Below are positions 27,519 through 39,060 of a stretch of 64,000 bases of DNA, in pieces; within the stretch, counting starts at the first letter, position 1; every line of letters begins with the position of its first letter. The notes under the pieces were generated by a model. The model saw only the letters and a program-made list of their open reading frames with translations. It made no database searches and was not told the origin of the DNA. The DNA comes from Struthidea cinerea. Lineage: Eukaryota > Chordata > Aves > Passeriformes > Corcoracidae. Both the position numbers and the translations under genes were made by a program. Location of the stretch: NCBI GenBank assembly GCA_013397865.1, contig VZTI01003805.1, positions 1,975,083-2,039,082 of the forward strand, written 5' to 3'.

Positions 27519-29556
27519 TATGATCGTTGCAAGATTAAAGTGCTGCTGCAGTCTTCAGCTGTGAATGTGTCTTCCACATTTACCACCCTGCTAGAGCTGC
27601 CTTCAGTTGAAATTTGTAGGAGCAGAGAGTAGAATTGCTCACCTGTTTAATCAGGATGCCAGACAATTTGGTGGTTGAGTACCACCTCTAATACAGAGAG
27701 ATGCACAGTCCTTCAATGAGAAATAAAGCACTCAAATGTTCTACCAATTTCATGAGTTTACTTACGTAATGCTGCTTTACCAATTTAGTCCTGCCGTGAT
27801 ACTTTTTTTTCAACACTCCCTACTTAGTTGATATCATGATCCCATTTGGCCCTGTGGGCCTGCTTGCCTCTTTCCCCTGAAGTGGTAGAGCACTGCTTCC
27901 ACAGCAGGAAACACCATTGCCTCATCTGGAAAGACAAGTTGGCAGGGCAAGTTGCCAACACAAGTTATCAATTCCGACTGCAAACATTCTGTGGGTCTTC
28001 TGTGTAGCTATGCCACATATATTGCTCTGTTTCTCTTAAGGGGCAACATATTGCAAATAACAAACAATGTTTACAGTATTTTTAGTAACCATGGCAACCA
28101 CAGGCTGCTGAGTTTAAAAACATGGGATGTATTCCATCGCAGATTATTTGCTATGTCCTTTTATCAGACAGTCTGGAGGTAATAATCTAGATATGTCTAT
28201 GCACAAAGTACCTTCATGGATACCCCTAAAAAATGACTTGGATAAATCTTGCACTGTAGGGGTTCCTTAGGCACTGTGTCTCACTGATGTCCATGTTGAA
28301 GTTGGTCAGCTGGTAAATAAAACTGGCATTTTAATAAATAAAGCCAGGCATTCTGTGTGAGCTCTGCCCCCAAACTGCACTGTGTTAGACGTTGTTACCA
28401 TTATAAAGGTGAGGAAATGCAGAATGGTGTGGGCTGGAGAGATTGTGAGAGGGTTGCACCCTTTGATATCCATGAGCATTCAGTGTCTCAAGACTATTTC
28501 CCTGAATGCAGGAATTTAAAGGATGGCAAAGCTGACCATTAGAACAAGCATTTTCAGCTCTGTCTTAGATTCCTAATACAAAGGTGCCTTTAGTCAAAGG
28601 CCATCACAAGATATAACAATTGGAATGAAAACATTTACAATACTGAGTCTGAGGAGTGCAATTCACTGACGTTTTCTCTATGTATTGTAGTCATAAGTAC
28701 CTGGTGTTAAACTGGGAGATCCCACCTACATCTGATCAGGGCAGTTCTGTTATGCCTGGTACTCGTCTTTGAGTTTCCTGAACGTTTTTAGTTATAAGCC
28801 ATAAGCTCTTGGTGTTTCTGTGTGTTTTGCAAAAACTTGTATTTGCATTGGTGGTGGTATTAATTTGAAAGACACCAAAGTCATGCATTACTTCTCATAA
28901 AGCATTAAGAACAATACATTTTATAGCTGCTTGAGGATTTTTTTTTTTTTTTACCAAATATTCCAGTCCAGTATTAAGGTCTGAATAGATCTGTAAGAGC
29001 AGAATTACAGTCATTGTCATGGAAAAATTGATGAAAACATACATTCTTGAAGGGGAGTATTTTAATTTATGTTTTTTGAATTTTGCTACCTGGGAAAGCT
29101 GTGGTTATCAAGGTGTCCAGTATTTACCTTCTTGTAATATAGAAACCAAAATCCTAAATAATTTTAGAATACATATTTGACATTAATATCTTTCAATTCA
29201 TGGTTTCATATTATAGCACTTTCTGATTCTATAAATAAAAATTCTTAGGGAACCAACATTAATGTTCTCATTCCAATTTACTTTGTAAAACCATGTATTT
29301 CAGTGAAACAATTAGACAAACAAAGAAATCCTATCAGGTTATCGGAAGAATGAGCAAATTTTGGGTCACAATCCTATAATCAAATACATCAGACCACTAA
29401 TGTTGGTCCTGCATCTGTTCTGTGTCCTTAGCTAGGCAATATTCTGTCTTAGCTATTGATGGACTGAGAAGTAGATCAATATATTGTGGGTTTTTTTCTT
29501 TGTTTGCATAGGTTTACACCTAGTCTTTAAAACGTGAAGGGCCTCACATTTGTACG

Positions 29557-29590
29557 TATTAAGATCACGCGTGCTGATCTGATCTTAATA
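29557..29590. repeat. Perfect 11-bp inverted repeat (hairpin)
   Basis: The arms tattaagatca (29557-29567) and tgatcttaata (29580-29590) are exactly complementary, with a 12-base spacer that includes cgcg. A further TAAGATCATTAATTAAG stretch overlaps the right arm. The repeat is seen directly. No known element or RNA is recognised. Confidence 0.7.
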
Positions 29591-30973
29591 AGATCATTAA
29601 TTAAGAATGGATGATGAACATAAAATAGAGCAGCTGATTTGGAAGATTGACAGCTGAATTTTTTCTCAAACAATAAAATCCCTAATCAAAGCATTCAGAG
29701 AGATGAAGAAGCAGAATTCTAAGAGATGAGCTCCTGACTAAGATACTGACAACAGGCTCTGCCTGCAAACAGCTGCAGAGGAGGAAATTTGGTTTCGGTA
29801 TTAATGATTATTAATATGATAAGAACTGCATATTAAAAAGGAGGAGGGAAAATGACAACCAAACCACGCCCCACTCCACTCGCTTCCATTGTGTTTAAAC
29901 CATGGCTTTTATTCAGGCTTCAGGTGTCCAAGACCAAAACTAAAAGCCCAAGCATCACTCCAGAAGACAGCTCTCCCCTGTGTCTTCTGTCCTGTGTGCA
30001 TTTCATATGAAAATTAGCACATGTCCATGTTCATATGCCCAAATCTGCCTCAGACCAAATATCTGCCTCCTGCTTGAACTCCATCCTCTCTCTGGTGAAA
30101 GGTCTGATTTAACAGGAGGTTCTGAGCTCAGCAGAGCCACTGACAGAAACATACATCTCACCTTGCAGTTGTAGAGTCTTGCTTTAAATTGAAGAAAAAG
30201 CATTAGCCTTCTTTTAAGCATCCTCTGGTAGCTAAAATGGGTTGCCCAAGAAGCTGAACAGTACAGCACACTGTTGCCCTCAGGCTGGAGACATTTAAAT
30301 TCACACTGTTATCTCTCAGGGGAGAGCCCTGACGTAGACTTAACAGCTATTTGGGTCCAAGTAGGGCATTCCTTTAAAGCACTTTTGGCATCCAAAACAA
30401 TTCTGCTTCTATCTTGTTGAATCTAGGTCACTGTGCAACAAGCAATGCAATATTTAAAAGGAGAACAACCAGCAGGGATGTCTTTGAGTTTAAAGTACCC
30501 AAGTGAAAGCAGCAAGTCCTTGCTGGCAAGCCCTGACAGCAGGACTGATTTCTGTATTTCACATTAGACAATTTTTGAAGGAAAATGGGAAATAGTCCTG
30601 ATATCATGGTCTAGAATCCAGAGGTATGTCTGTGCTCAGCATTTCATACTGGAGAGCTCTAACCAGCACCAGCATCAGGCGATTTAGGTGCTTTGCCAAA
30701 TGTGTAGAAAGCCTAGAAAGCTCTTATGGTTTTGGATTTCACTTTGGAGCCAACTTCCTTAAGTACAGACTTTGCAATGCCTGAATTGTAGGCAGTGCAG
30801 ACCTTTATTGGCCCTGGCCCTGTGCCTTCCTTGTGAGATGGTCATGGTTTTATTCCCAGCAGAAACCAGGTGTGTTTACATCTGTGTATTAAATTCCAAG
30901 TCAAAGAGGTTATGGGAGAATATATTCCCCAGATATCCTATTTCCTTTACAGAACCACCCCTGGCTATTAATT

Positions 30974-30991
30974 CATCCATCCATCCATCCA
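30974..30991. repeat. Short (catc)n microsatellite
   Basis: About four and a half copies of the tetranucleotide catc. It is likely polymorphic but has no other visible role. Confidence 0.8.
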
Positions 30992-31533
30992 CCCTTAAAA
31001 ATAGCAGATGAGGAAATGTATTGACGCAATATTAATTTTACCATTATTTACCACTGACATCATTATGTGTATGTAGAGATAGTAGAATAAACATTGAAAC
31101 AGTGATTACCCACGTTATTAAAAATTACTCTATCCATAGTAAGAAATACATACTGTAGGTCTTGTGGGATGCTGGACAGCAGTGGGTAGGCACAATTCCA
31201 TCCTTATATCATTCCAACATCTCTAAGAATTGTATCTCATGTTACTTGAGAGATTATAAAACCAAAGAAATGTAAGCTGAGAGAAGATCTAGAATATTGA
31301 TTAGGAAAAAGTGCTTATTGTTTCCAAAGCTGCTCTTTTCTGACAAACCCTACTTTTAAATTAAGCCATTTTGGTGAACTGATTAAAGGCCACTAATGAT
31401 TGAGAGTGGGACCCAAGTGGTGTAAAGCCCTGCAGTGTCATTTTCCATCCAGCTGAGGCTCTCTTCCATGTGCTTTATTTGTTACTGTTCAGCTCTAAAG
31501 TCTTGCTAACTCACTGTGTGTTTCCATCTCAGC

Positions 31534-31675
31534 ACAGAAACAGCCGAGTTGGGTCAGACAGAGCATCCCAACCCTGTGCCCTGTCAGTCACAGTGGCCAG
31601 TGGAGAGTGCCAGAGGGAGGGCATCAACAGGGGCAGAGTGGCCTTTTTCAGCAGTCTACCAGGCTACAAAAACTT
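31534..31675 (-). mobile_element. Old CR1-like LINE remnant
   Basis: The plus strand has 'acagccgagttgggtcagac', then 'ccctgtcagtcacagtggcc', then 'agtgccagagggaggg'. This is the order of an amniote repeat known from turtle, crocodile and bird genomes ('...acagccatactgggtcagacc...', '...cctgtc...gacagtggcc...', '...gccagag...'), which belongs to the 3' part of CR1-type LINEs in antisense. It is short and diverged, and its boundaries are approximate. Called from memory of the family. Confidence 0.5.
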
Positions 31676-34600
31676 TGAAGGTTGAGAATTTTCTGATCGT
31701 GGATGGGTTCAGGTTTTTTTCATTGTCATTGCTCTGGGTGAGGTTTCTTTTTTGCCTCAACTCTCACATGATAAATCTTTCTGAAAGCATTAAACAACCA
31801 GCAGCTGCTGGAATACTCAGCTCAAACTTCAAGGTCGAGGCCTCTTAAAGGAAAGGTCTAACCCAGGGGCTCTGTATGGGGCCGAGCAAGGGCTTGTGCA
31901 GGGCCAGCTCTTACACAGGACATCATAACACAAAGCTGAAGCACCATTCAGACTGTCTGATTAAGCTGTTCTGCTTTCTGAGACCTGCTTGATACAATAA
32001 GTGATATTCATGATTCAGAGAACAATTGAAACATGGAAGTAAACCAAGTGCTGTTGTCTCAGTGGTAGTACTTGTGACTTCTGCTTGTTTCTCCAAAGAT
32101 CCCGTGGAGGAGCATTGCTGAAATGCCAGAGGTTGGAGCACATTGTTCCTAAGCACATGAAAGAGACAGTAGGAGATCAGTGAGTGTTTAGCAATGTGTA
32201 TTCTTGGTCTCACTTCAGGGTTACAAACCTTGTGATGTTGAAACCTTTTGACTGGCCCAGTCCAATAAGATTTGCCTTTTAAGGAGCTGGAATTTATGTA
32301 GTTTGTAAACCATACACCTTTCTTGCTTGCATTCCTCAAATACAGCGGCTGTAGTTCAGGGTCTGTGGATGGGAAGGAAGGATTCATTCTGCCTTTCATT
32401 TCATTTCAAGAATGTAGGAACTGGGCCTCTGTAGTCAGTGCAAAATTTTCACTGAGCGTGAAGCTGGAATTGTAATTCATGCTTTTAGCAAAAGAAACCA
32501 TCATTGCTAAAAGTCTGACTTGTGCTTTATGCTTCTAGCTCTACAGTCCCTATGAACATCCCCACCTAAGTATGCTTTCACTACAAAAAATTTGAATGGT
32601 TTCTAATAAAAGGTCACATAATGTTATTGTGTGTATAAAACATTCCTATAATGGCGATTCTCCGGACTTTTCAGAACGTTGTCAGGATTGTCACCTGCTA
32701 TGGAACACTTCACTTAACCTGATTTGTACAAGTTTCAATGTAGTCAGGAGACAACGTGACCTGCTAAACCAGGCATTTAAAGATCGGGACTTGACCCTTT
32801 GGAGCCCCAAACCCATAGAATAACCTGTGAAGAACAGCTCTTTACTTTAAGTTCATTGAAGATTAAGTAAATGGTTGCTTAGCCTGAAACCTCTCCCGAA
32901 AGGAGTTTTAGTTCTACGTGCTGTAATTACTTACCTATGAACTAACGCTGTCCACGACAGAGAGTTTGAGAATATTAAAACCCAGCAGAAAGAAAATCCC
33001 CTGCCAAACATCGGGGACGTGGAAGACACCTGGAAGTGCTTCCCCAGGCCCTTCACCCTGCCCCAGTGTGTTCTAGGAGCACAGGGAGATATGACAGAAG
33101 GATTTCGCTGTTGATGAGAGCAGCTGACCATTGCATGCCAGATGAGAGAATAATAAGTGAGAAAAGGCAAAGACTCTGAAAGAAAAGGAATTCAGAATTC
33201 TTTGCATTTTATGAAGAAGCTCCTACTTCATATTCTGATGCTGAATTTTGACTTATTGTCAGAGATGGAGTGACACCACTTAAATAAGGTGATTTGTGAA
33301 AGGAGACTCATAACCGTCGTGTGTTTGCTTTGTTGGTTTTTTCAGACGGAGGAATAGGATTTTTTATCACTTACAGTTAATCACTTGTGGCTGTCTATTA
33401 CATTATTGCAAACATATGTATGACTCCTAAGTTTTGAGGAAGAGATTTTTCTCAGTACCAGAGGGTAGAGGGAATTTTGTCAGCTTAAGCATCATGACAG
33501 ATCTCTGAAAGTATGACATTTCTATTACACAAGAACTCCAAGTCATTCATTCTTTTTTTTTCCGAGTACTATATTGTGAAGATGAATATAGCCTAGGCAC
33601 AATGGTGTAACTCTTAAGCATCCCCCACTCCCACCTATGCCTCTGATTTTCCTCGTATCTCTTGAGTCTCTCCTCCCATATGTACTCCATAGCCAATCTT
33701 GGTATAAGCTGCTCACTTGCAGCTACTGCAACACCCGGGGAATCGCTCACAAATGCAGTCTTGCTCACAGAGGAGCTGCTTAATCATATTAGAGGATTTT
33801 CAATGTTGGGTTTTAGGCATCTCAGAGGAAATAGACTGGGATCTAATTTTTCACATACCTATGTAATTCCACAAATTGAATGAAATTTTTGCTGTCTTGT
33901 ACTAGATGGGGATAAGAAACTATTCTCTGTCATTCTCCATAGAAAATGCCCTGGAGTCTCCAGCTAGATCATATATTGTTTTTATTAGATAAATTGTATC
34001 TAGGTGCACCTTCATTAGCAAGATTTTTGAAATGCCCTAGTTCCCTTTTATTTAACTAAATCCTTGTTGCTGCTATGTAAGTTACGCTCACTGCAGTGCC
34101 AATTTTTTCAAACATACTTTAGGAATTTCAGGTGTCACCACACTTCCCCTGACAGCACAGAGAATAAAACTGCAATCTGAAACTGTGCCTGAGGAGAGGG
34201 GGAATCACGGGGAAAGAATGTGCTGAGTACATATGGATTCTGCAGTGGGAAGAAAATTCATAATAATAATAAAAAGACCTAACAAACAAAAAACCCCAGT
34301 TGCTTTGCTGACTTTTGAGACACGAGGATCCCTTGGGGGATAGTGGGAATCAGAAGGGTTAAGCAGGGGAACTGAAATAGACTCTGCAGTCTCTATTTTC
34401 TGCTGGACTCCAGAGGCACTGCAGACAGCTGTTGCAGATTGAGGCAGACTTGTAATTTGCCTCTTGCGTCTGGCAAGGAATCAAGGAGCAGTAACCAATC
34501 TCCTGTGGGGTATCCAGTCTCTATAACTAGCGTAAGCACAATATGAAGGCCACATCCTCAAAGATGCATAACCATGATGGGAAAGGCATGCTGAAATACT

Positions 34601-37353
34601 CTTAGCTTGATGTCCATACTGTACACTTTTAAGTCTTTAAAAAAATTATATTCACCATGTACAACAGTGACTAGAAGTTCAGTGTTCCAGGGCTGATGAA
34701 GGCTGATCATAGAGCCTGATGCAAAGAAAGATGTTTTCTGAATAAAGCCTAAACATGCATGAGTGTCCTCTGCAGGGCTGTGCTTGAGCCTTTGTGTTTC
34801 CTGTTCCCTGGCAATGTCTGAGCTGGTGCTCTGTGAGGAGAGAGTACTGATGTGTGCCCTGGGGTGCTGGAGCTTGGTACTTGGTTCTTCCCCAGCTTAC
34901 TTGATTTCTGTCACTTGGGTAGGAACTTTAGCAAAGCTGTTGTGAATACATTGCCCATTCAGGGCAAAACGATTAGTTGAAAAGGGACAATATCAACAAT
35001 CTTGTTATTTCTCAGAGATGAGAAACATGGCTGTTTAAACTCTCCAAAGATGTGCTACAAAGATGAGAAGCTCTGGAGAACTGAGAGCAATTTTTTCATT
35101 ATTGCTGGAAATGATAAATCACAGTAACATATGCAAACCTGATTGCTTTGGGTTTAACTTTCATGAACACAAATATTATACAGTACAGGTAATAGGAAAT
35201 ATTATACATCTTGTTATAACCATGAGGTCAATATATATAACTAGCAGCTTTCTTCTGCAATAATTATTTCTTGAAAAGTGCAGTTTGTTGATTTAGGTTT
35301 TGTGTTTGTCTTTTTTTTTAAATATATGGATTTTTTTATATATAAATTCTGCCTTAAGCTTTGAGTGGGAGAATCTGAGGCTTGTAACAGACCTGGGACA
35401 GGATCAGTTTTGACTCTGTCATTTTGTTGCTGATGAGGTGACTTTTTCAGTTGACTCTGACAGCTGCTTATGTGTAAGCATCCGCTTCTCACTTCTACCA
35501 GGAGCAGATTCTCATACAGCTTTGATTTTTCTTCTTGTGAGGCATATTTTCTCAAAGTATATCAGGAGCAGACATGCTGAAAATTGGCCTTTCCAACTGG
35601 ACACAGCTATATAAATAGCTGGCATTGTGCATGGCAATTATCACTTCAAACTCCTTGAAAAGTCTCACTTCCCAGGAGTCTGAGAAGCGGTCTGCCATTT
35701 TCTTAATGTGCTCTCTACTTAACTGCAAGAAATCCATCTGTTTTATGGAATTTTGTCTGAATTTCAGCACTATCTTAAAGACAAAGTTAGAGTGGGATTT
35801 TGTGTGTGTGTTTGTGGTTTGTTTTGTTCTGTTTTTTTAAAGAACAGAGCAGAAGAGAAGGCAGGAACACCCACAATTTTATCTCTCTTCTTATTTGATG
35901 AGATGTAAGAAACACTGATTTTTGCTTTCATTCCTTTAAATTAGTTTTACTCCACATGATTTACAGGCAACTTGTTTCAGGGAGATCATCACTGGAAACT
36001 ACATATCAAAATTAATACAATTTTTTCCTGAATAATTTAACCCCGTAAATGCTCATACTTTGTAATCTTTGTATGAACAGTATTCCCAGTTTCTGTGTGG
36101 TCACAGAGGATGGGAAGGAAAGGGGCAGAAGAGTAGTTTGCAATTGACACCTGTGTTTCCTCAGTATTTTTTCATTTTTTCCTTGAGTAGTAGGTCTCAT
36201 GTAATACTAGAAGGGACTGTGCTCTTTTCAAGGCTTGCCTCTGAGCAAGAAATCCTTCCTGTACATGTGCTACTGGCTGAGAGAAAGGACTGCTGAACAG
36301 TTTGCAACAGCAGCTTTAACATGAATTTTGGGGTAAATGTGTCAGTTTAATCATCCTTAAAACAGGTATTCTGAAAACATGAGTGTTTAATGACCTATCC
36401 TGACTAACATTTTAGATTCAGATTTTTATAGTCCAATGTATTGTCTGTGCAGATTCCTCTTCTGTTCTTTGTTACTTGCTGGTTGTTCATTAAGTAATGT
36501 GATCAACATGAAGCATTCTGGAAAAAAATAAATGCTCAGTTGCAAATATTCATTTATTAATCTCCTCTCATACTTAGAAAAAACCTTTATCCTTTTTAGA
36601 CAAGTTGAAAAAGTCTAATTCAAGGGACTTAACATATGCAGATTTGGTTAAAGAGCATATTCCTTTCTTCTGTGATGAATATTGAGCTTGAGTAAAATCC
36701 AAGCTAATCTTTACTCTGTTTTCCCCTCTTATCACATAACAGACAAATGTTTCCTGCAGCTACTGTGTCATAGCAGAGCATCTGCCTCTGTATGAACCAA
36801 CTGCCAGATAGCCTTAGCAAGCAGTCAATTTATGCAGTTGACAGGTTTATTACTTTATCAGATATTTGCTCAAGGACAATTTTATTATATGCAAATCATT
36901 GACATAAATTGGGGAAGAATGAATTTATTTAGGTGTCTAAATTAATCTTTCACCATTTGGTATGTACATTTTTATTATGTAATGCATTTACTTCTAGAAT
37001 ATTCATTTGTCTGAGAGCTGTGCTGTAACTACAGGATTTGTCAGGGTTGGGTTAATGCTGACTTGTGTTTTGTATTTTTAACAGGCTCTACCTTAATGCT
37101 GGTCAGAGTTCAGAGAACATGGGCTATAGAGAGCTTTGGCTTGAGATAGGGAGTTAAAAATTCATACGCATGATTTTACTGGACTTGAATTTTTAAAGCG
37201 TAAGATGGAAAAAATTCAGATCCCTACTCACGGAAGTAACAGGTAGTTCACCTGCTCTGCAGAACTGATTCAGACCCTGGTCTGTTAAACTGACTGGGCA
37301 ACTATTTTTTATTTATCAGTACAGAATGCCTAACCAAAAGATCTGGAGAAAAA
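31676..37353. other. Unassigned non-coding sequence
   Basis: A minus-strand frame of 158 residues at 31923-32399 has no recognisable domain and I treat it as chance. There is a short (gt)n near 35803 and AT-rich runs near 35310-35345. The AT-rich block 36840-37010, with an octamer ATGCAAAT at 36889-36896 and little low-complexity sequence, looks like possible conserved non-coding DNA. Confidence 0.5.
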
Positions 37354-37583
37354 AATCCAAACACACCCCCCCCTCAAAAAAAAAAAAAAAAAAAAANNNN
37401 NNNNNNNNNNNNNNNNNNNNNNNNNNNNNNNNNNNNNNNNNNNNNNNNNNNNNNNNNNNNNNNNNNNNNNNNNNNNNNNNNCACCCAAACAAAAACAATA
37501 CAAAGCCCCTCCCACAAACAAAAAAAAAAGCTCCCACAACAACAAACAAGAAAGGAAAAACCCTACAACACCTAAACAAGTAA
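37354..37583. repeat. A/C-rich strand-asymmetric low-complexity tract around a gap
   Basis: The plus strand is almost devoid of T and poor in G for about 145 resolved bases. It has an A/C mixture with a run of seven C followed by 'tc' and at least 19 A on the left of the gap, and aca/caa-type repeats with a 10-A run on the right. The lysine/proline-rich and phenylalanine-rich frames predicted across it are artefacts of composition and of the unknown bases. Confidence 0.85.
37397..37481. other. Assembly gap (85 N)
   Basis: Eighty-five unknown bases, directly preceded by a long poly-A run. The flanks are the same A/C-rich sequence, so the missing part is probably more of it. The true length may differ from 85. 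Confidence 0.99.
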
Positions 37584-38460
37584 GTTGGAATAACTATTTA
37601 CAGGAGGATTTGGGGGCTGGGGGGTCTATTTTGTTTTGCTTTGTTTTTAATCTCATGTTCTGGCTTTCTTCTTACCCTTTTTTTGCAATTTATCTACCCA
37701 TTCCTGCTGTCAAATCAGGCTTTCACAGATAGCCATGGCAGATGTGTTTGTGTTGGCTTCCTCAGTGCTGACGTCAGGAACTGACTCTTCTCTGCAGTAG
37801 AGGAGTGAATATGTCTTGTGCATTTTCTATTTATTTATTCTTTTTTAATTAAGAAAAGAAAGCTTATGCTGGCTCAGGAATAACAGCATGCCTAACACCT
37901 TAAGATTTTGAGGTGAGAAAAGTCTGCCTTTTTCTCAGATCTGTTTAGTACTAGATGAAGTTTATGGCTTGAGAAACCTGTGTTCAAGGTTTGGCTGAGC
38001 ATGTTATTTGCTACGTTTCTGCTTCAGCCCTCATCAAAAAACTGGGTGTAAAAGTAAGGTTTTGGAGGGATGACCACACTGAAAGCTGTTGGATGATCAG
38101 GTTCCATGTTGTTAAAATTCTTAGATGTAAGCTTGTAAGACCAAGAAAACATAATAAGGAATCCAATTTACCTGAACTTGGTGTTACAGGTCCATAATGA
38201 CTTATACATACCCCAAATGACTTTTGTATCTTCTCTGTTTGAGAAACTTCTACTCCCTGTCTTCTTCTAGTCACACTTAGTTGGTAGAGCATTCAGTCAT
38301 GTCAGATGGTGCTGAGAAGATATTCCATTCTTCTCATCTGAAATAACTGAGGTTTGCTGGCTTTCCTGTATATTAGAAGAAGCTCAATAGTTTCCTCAAC
38401 CTGTTGAGGCAGTTGGTTGAAAGAATATTAATTTTCTTGGTGCAAGACAATTACTTACTT

Positions 38461-38484
38461 AATTATGCACTTAAATGCATAATT
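38461..38484. repeat. Perfect 9-bp hairpin with POU-like half sites
   Basis: The arms aattatgca (38461-38469) and tgcataatt (38476-38484) are exactly complementary around a six-base loop, cttaaa. Each arm resembles a POU or Pit-1-type ATGCAWAW half site. The same 9-mer occurs singly at 43882-43890 and 51291-51299, and inverted at 47866-47874. The structure is seen; the binding role is inferred. Confidence 0.55.
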
Positions 38485-39010
38485 GTGTGTGTAGCAAAGG
38501 GGAGAGAGTCAAGAATTCTCTGAAGCTTTGTGTTTAGAGAAAGCTGGGGAGAAAAAGGGAAAATAACTTGGAAAAAATTGGCAAATGAGTTTTACTGTTT
38601 GTTTTTTCATTTGTAAGTTGTACCAAAAGATTTGCGTTTTAGAAATCAGCAATACTGCAGTTTCTGGATTATAATAAATTCTATTCTTTATAACATTTTT
38701 TAAACTTATTTGGAACAGTCTATTGCAAGTTCTGTTTCAAAGTTTTGGATAAAAGAATCATAGTATGTAAAACTGTAATTCAAGTAAGTCAGATAACTTG
38801 TCCACATCTTGTGCCAAAACCATTTCATTCATTCTGGAGTTGTCAAAGTGAGGTTTTAAAGAGTTTTCACAGATTTTAATGGACTTTTTTTCTTCCCTGA
38901 TGGATTATTCTGTTTGTAGTGTTTTCTCAGTTATTGTTCATGATTCCTTATGAAATCAAGAACTTTACTCAAATAACACATATGGGGAGAAAATAATTAT
39001 TAGAGATCTT

Positions 39011-39060
39011 TCTTACCTTGATCTTACCTTACCTTTCTTACAGGTAATTATTATAATTAC
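39011..39060 (+). promoter_or_regulatory. Candidate recursive-splice (ratchet) site
   Basis: A pyrimidine-rich stretch with repeated 'ttacct' units runs into ttcttacag followed directly by gtaatt at 39043/39044. A 3' splice site abutting a 5' splice site is the signature of recursive splicing in very long introns. The donor half (GTAATT) departs from GTRAGT. The junction also opens a palindromic gtaatta-tta-taattac at 39044-39060. It is meaningful only if the window lies in a plus-strand intron, which is unknown. Confidence 0.2.

Larger units (their letters stand above)
27519..31533. other. Unassigned non-coding sequence
   Basis: No gene-like frame. It contains a 15-T run at 28938-28952, a hairpin-forming inverted repeat at 29557-29590 and a short (catc)n microsatellite at 30974-30991. 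A short inverted sequence, ggtggt-tgagt-accacc, is near 27671-27687. Nothing else was recognised. Confidence 0.5.

Noticed and set aside
31923..32399. Minus-strand open frame of 158 residues
   Set aside because: No recognisable domain, no splice or promoter context, and composition of a chance frame.
37316..37583. Frames spanning the N block
   Set aside because: They translate homopolymer and unknown bases and carry no information.
38750..38870. aatcatagtatg motif recalling a CR1 3' end
   Set aside because: The sequence after it does not follow the CR1 order. A short match of this kind is likely chance.
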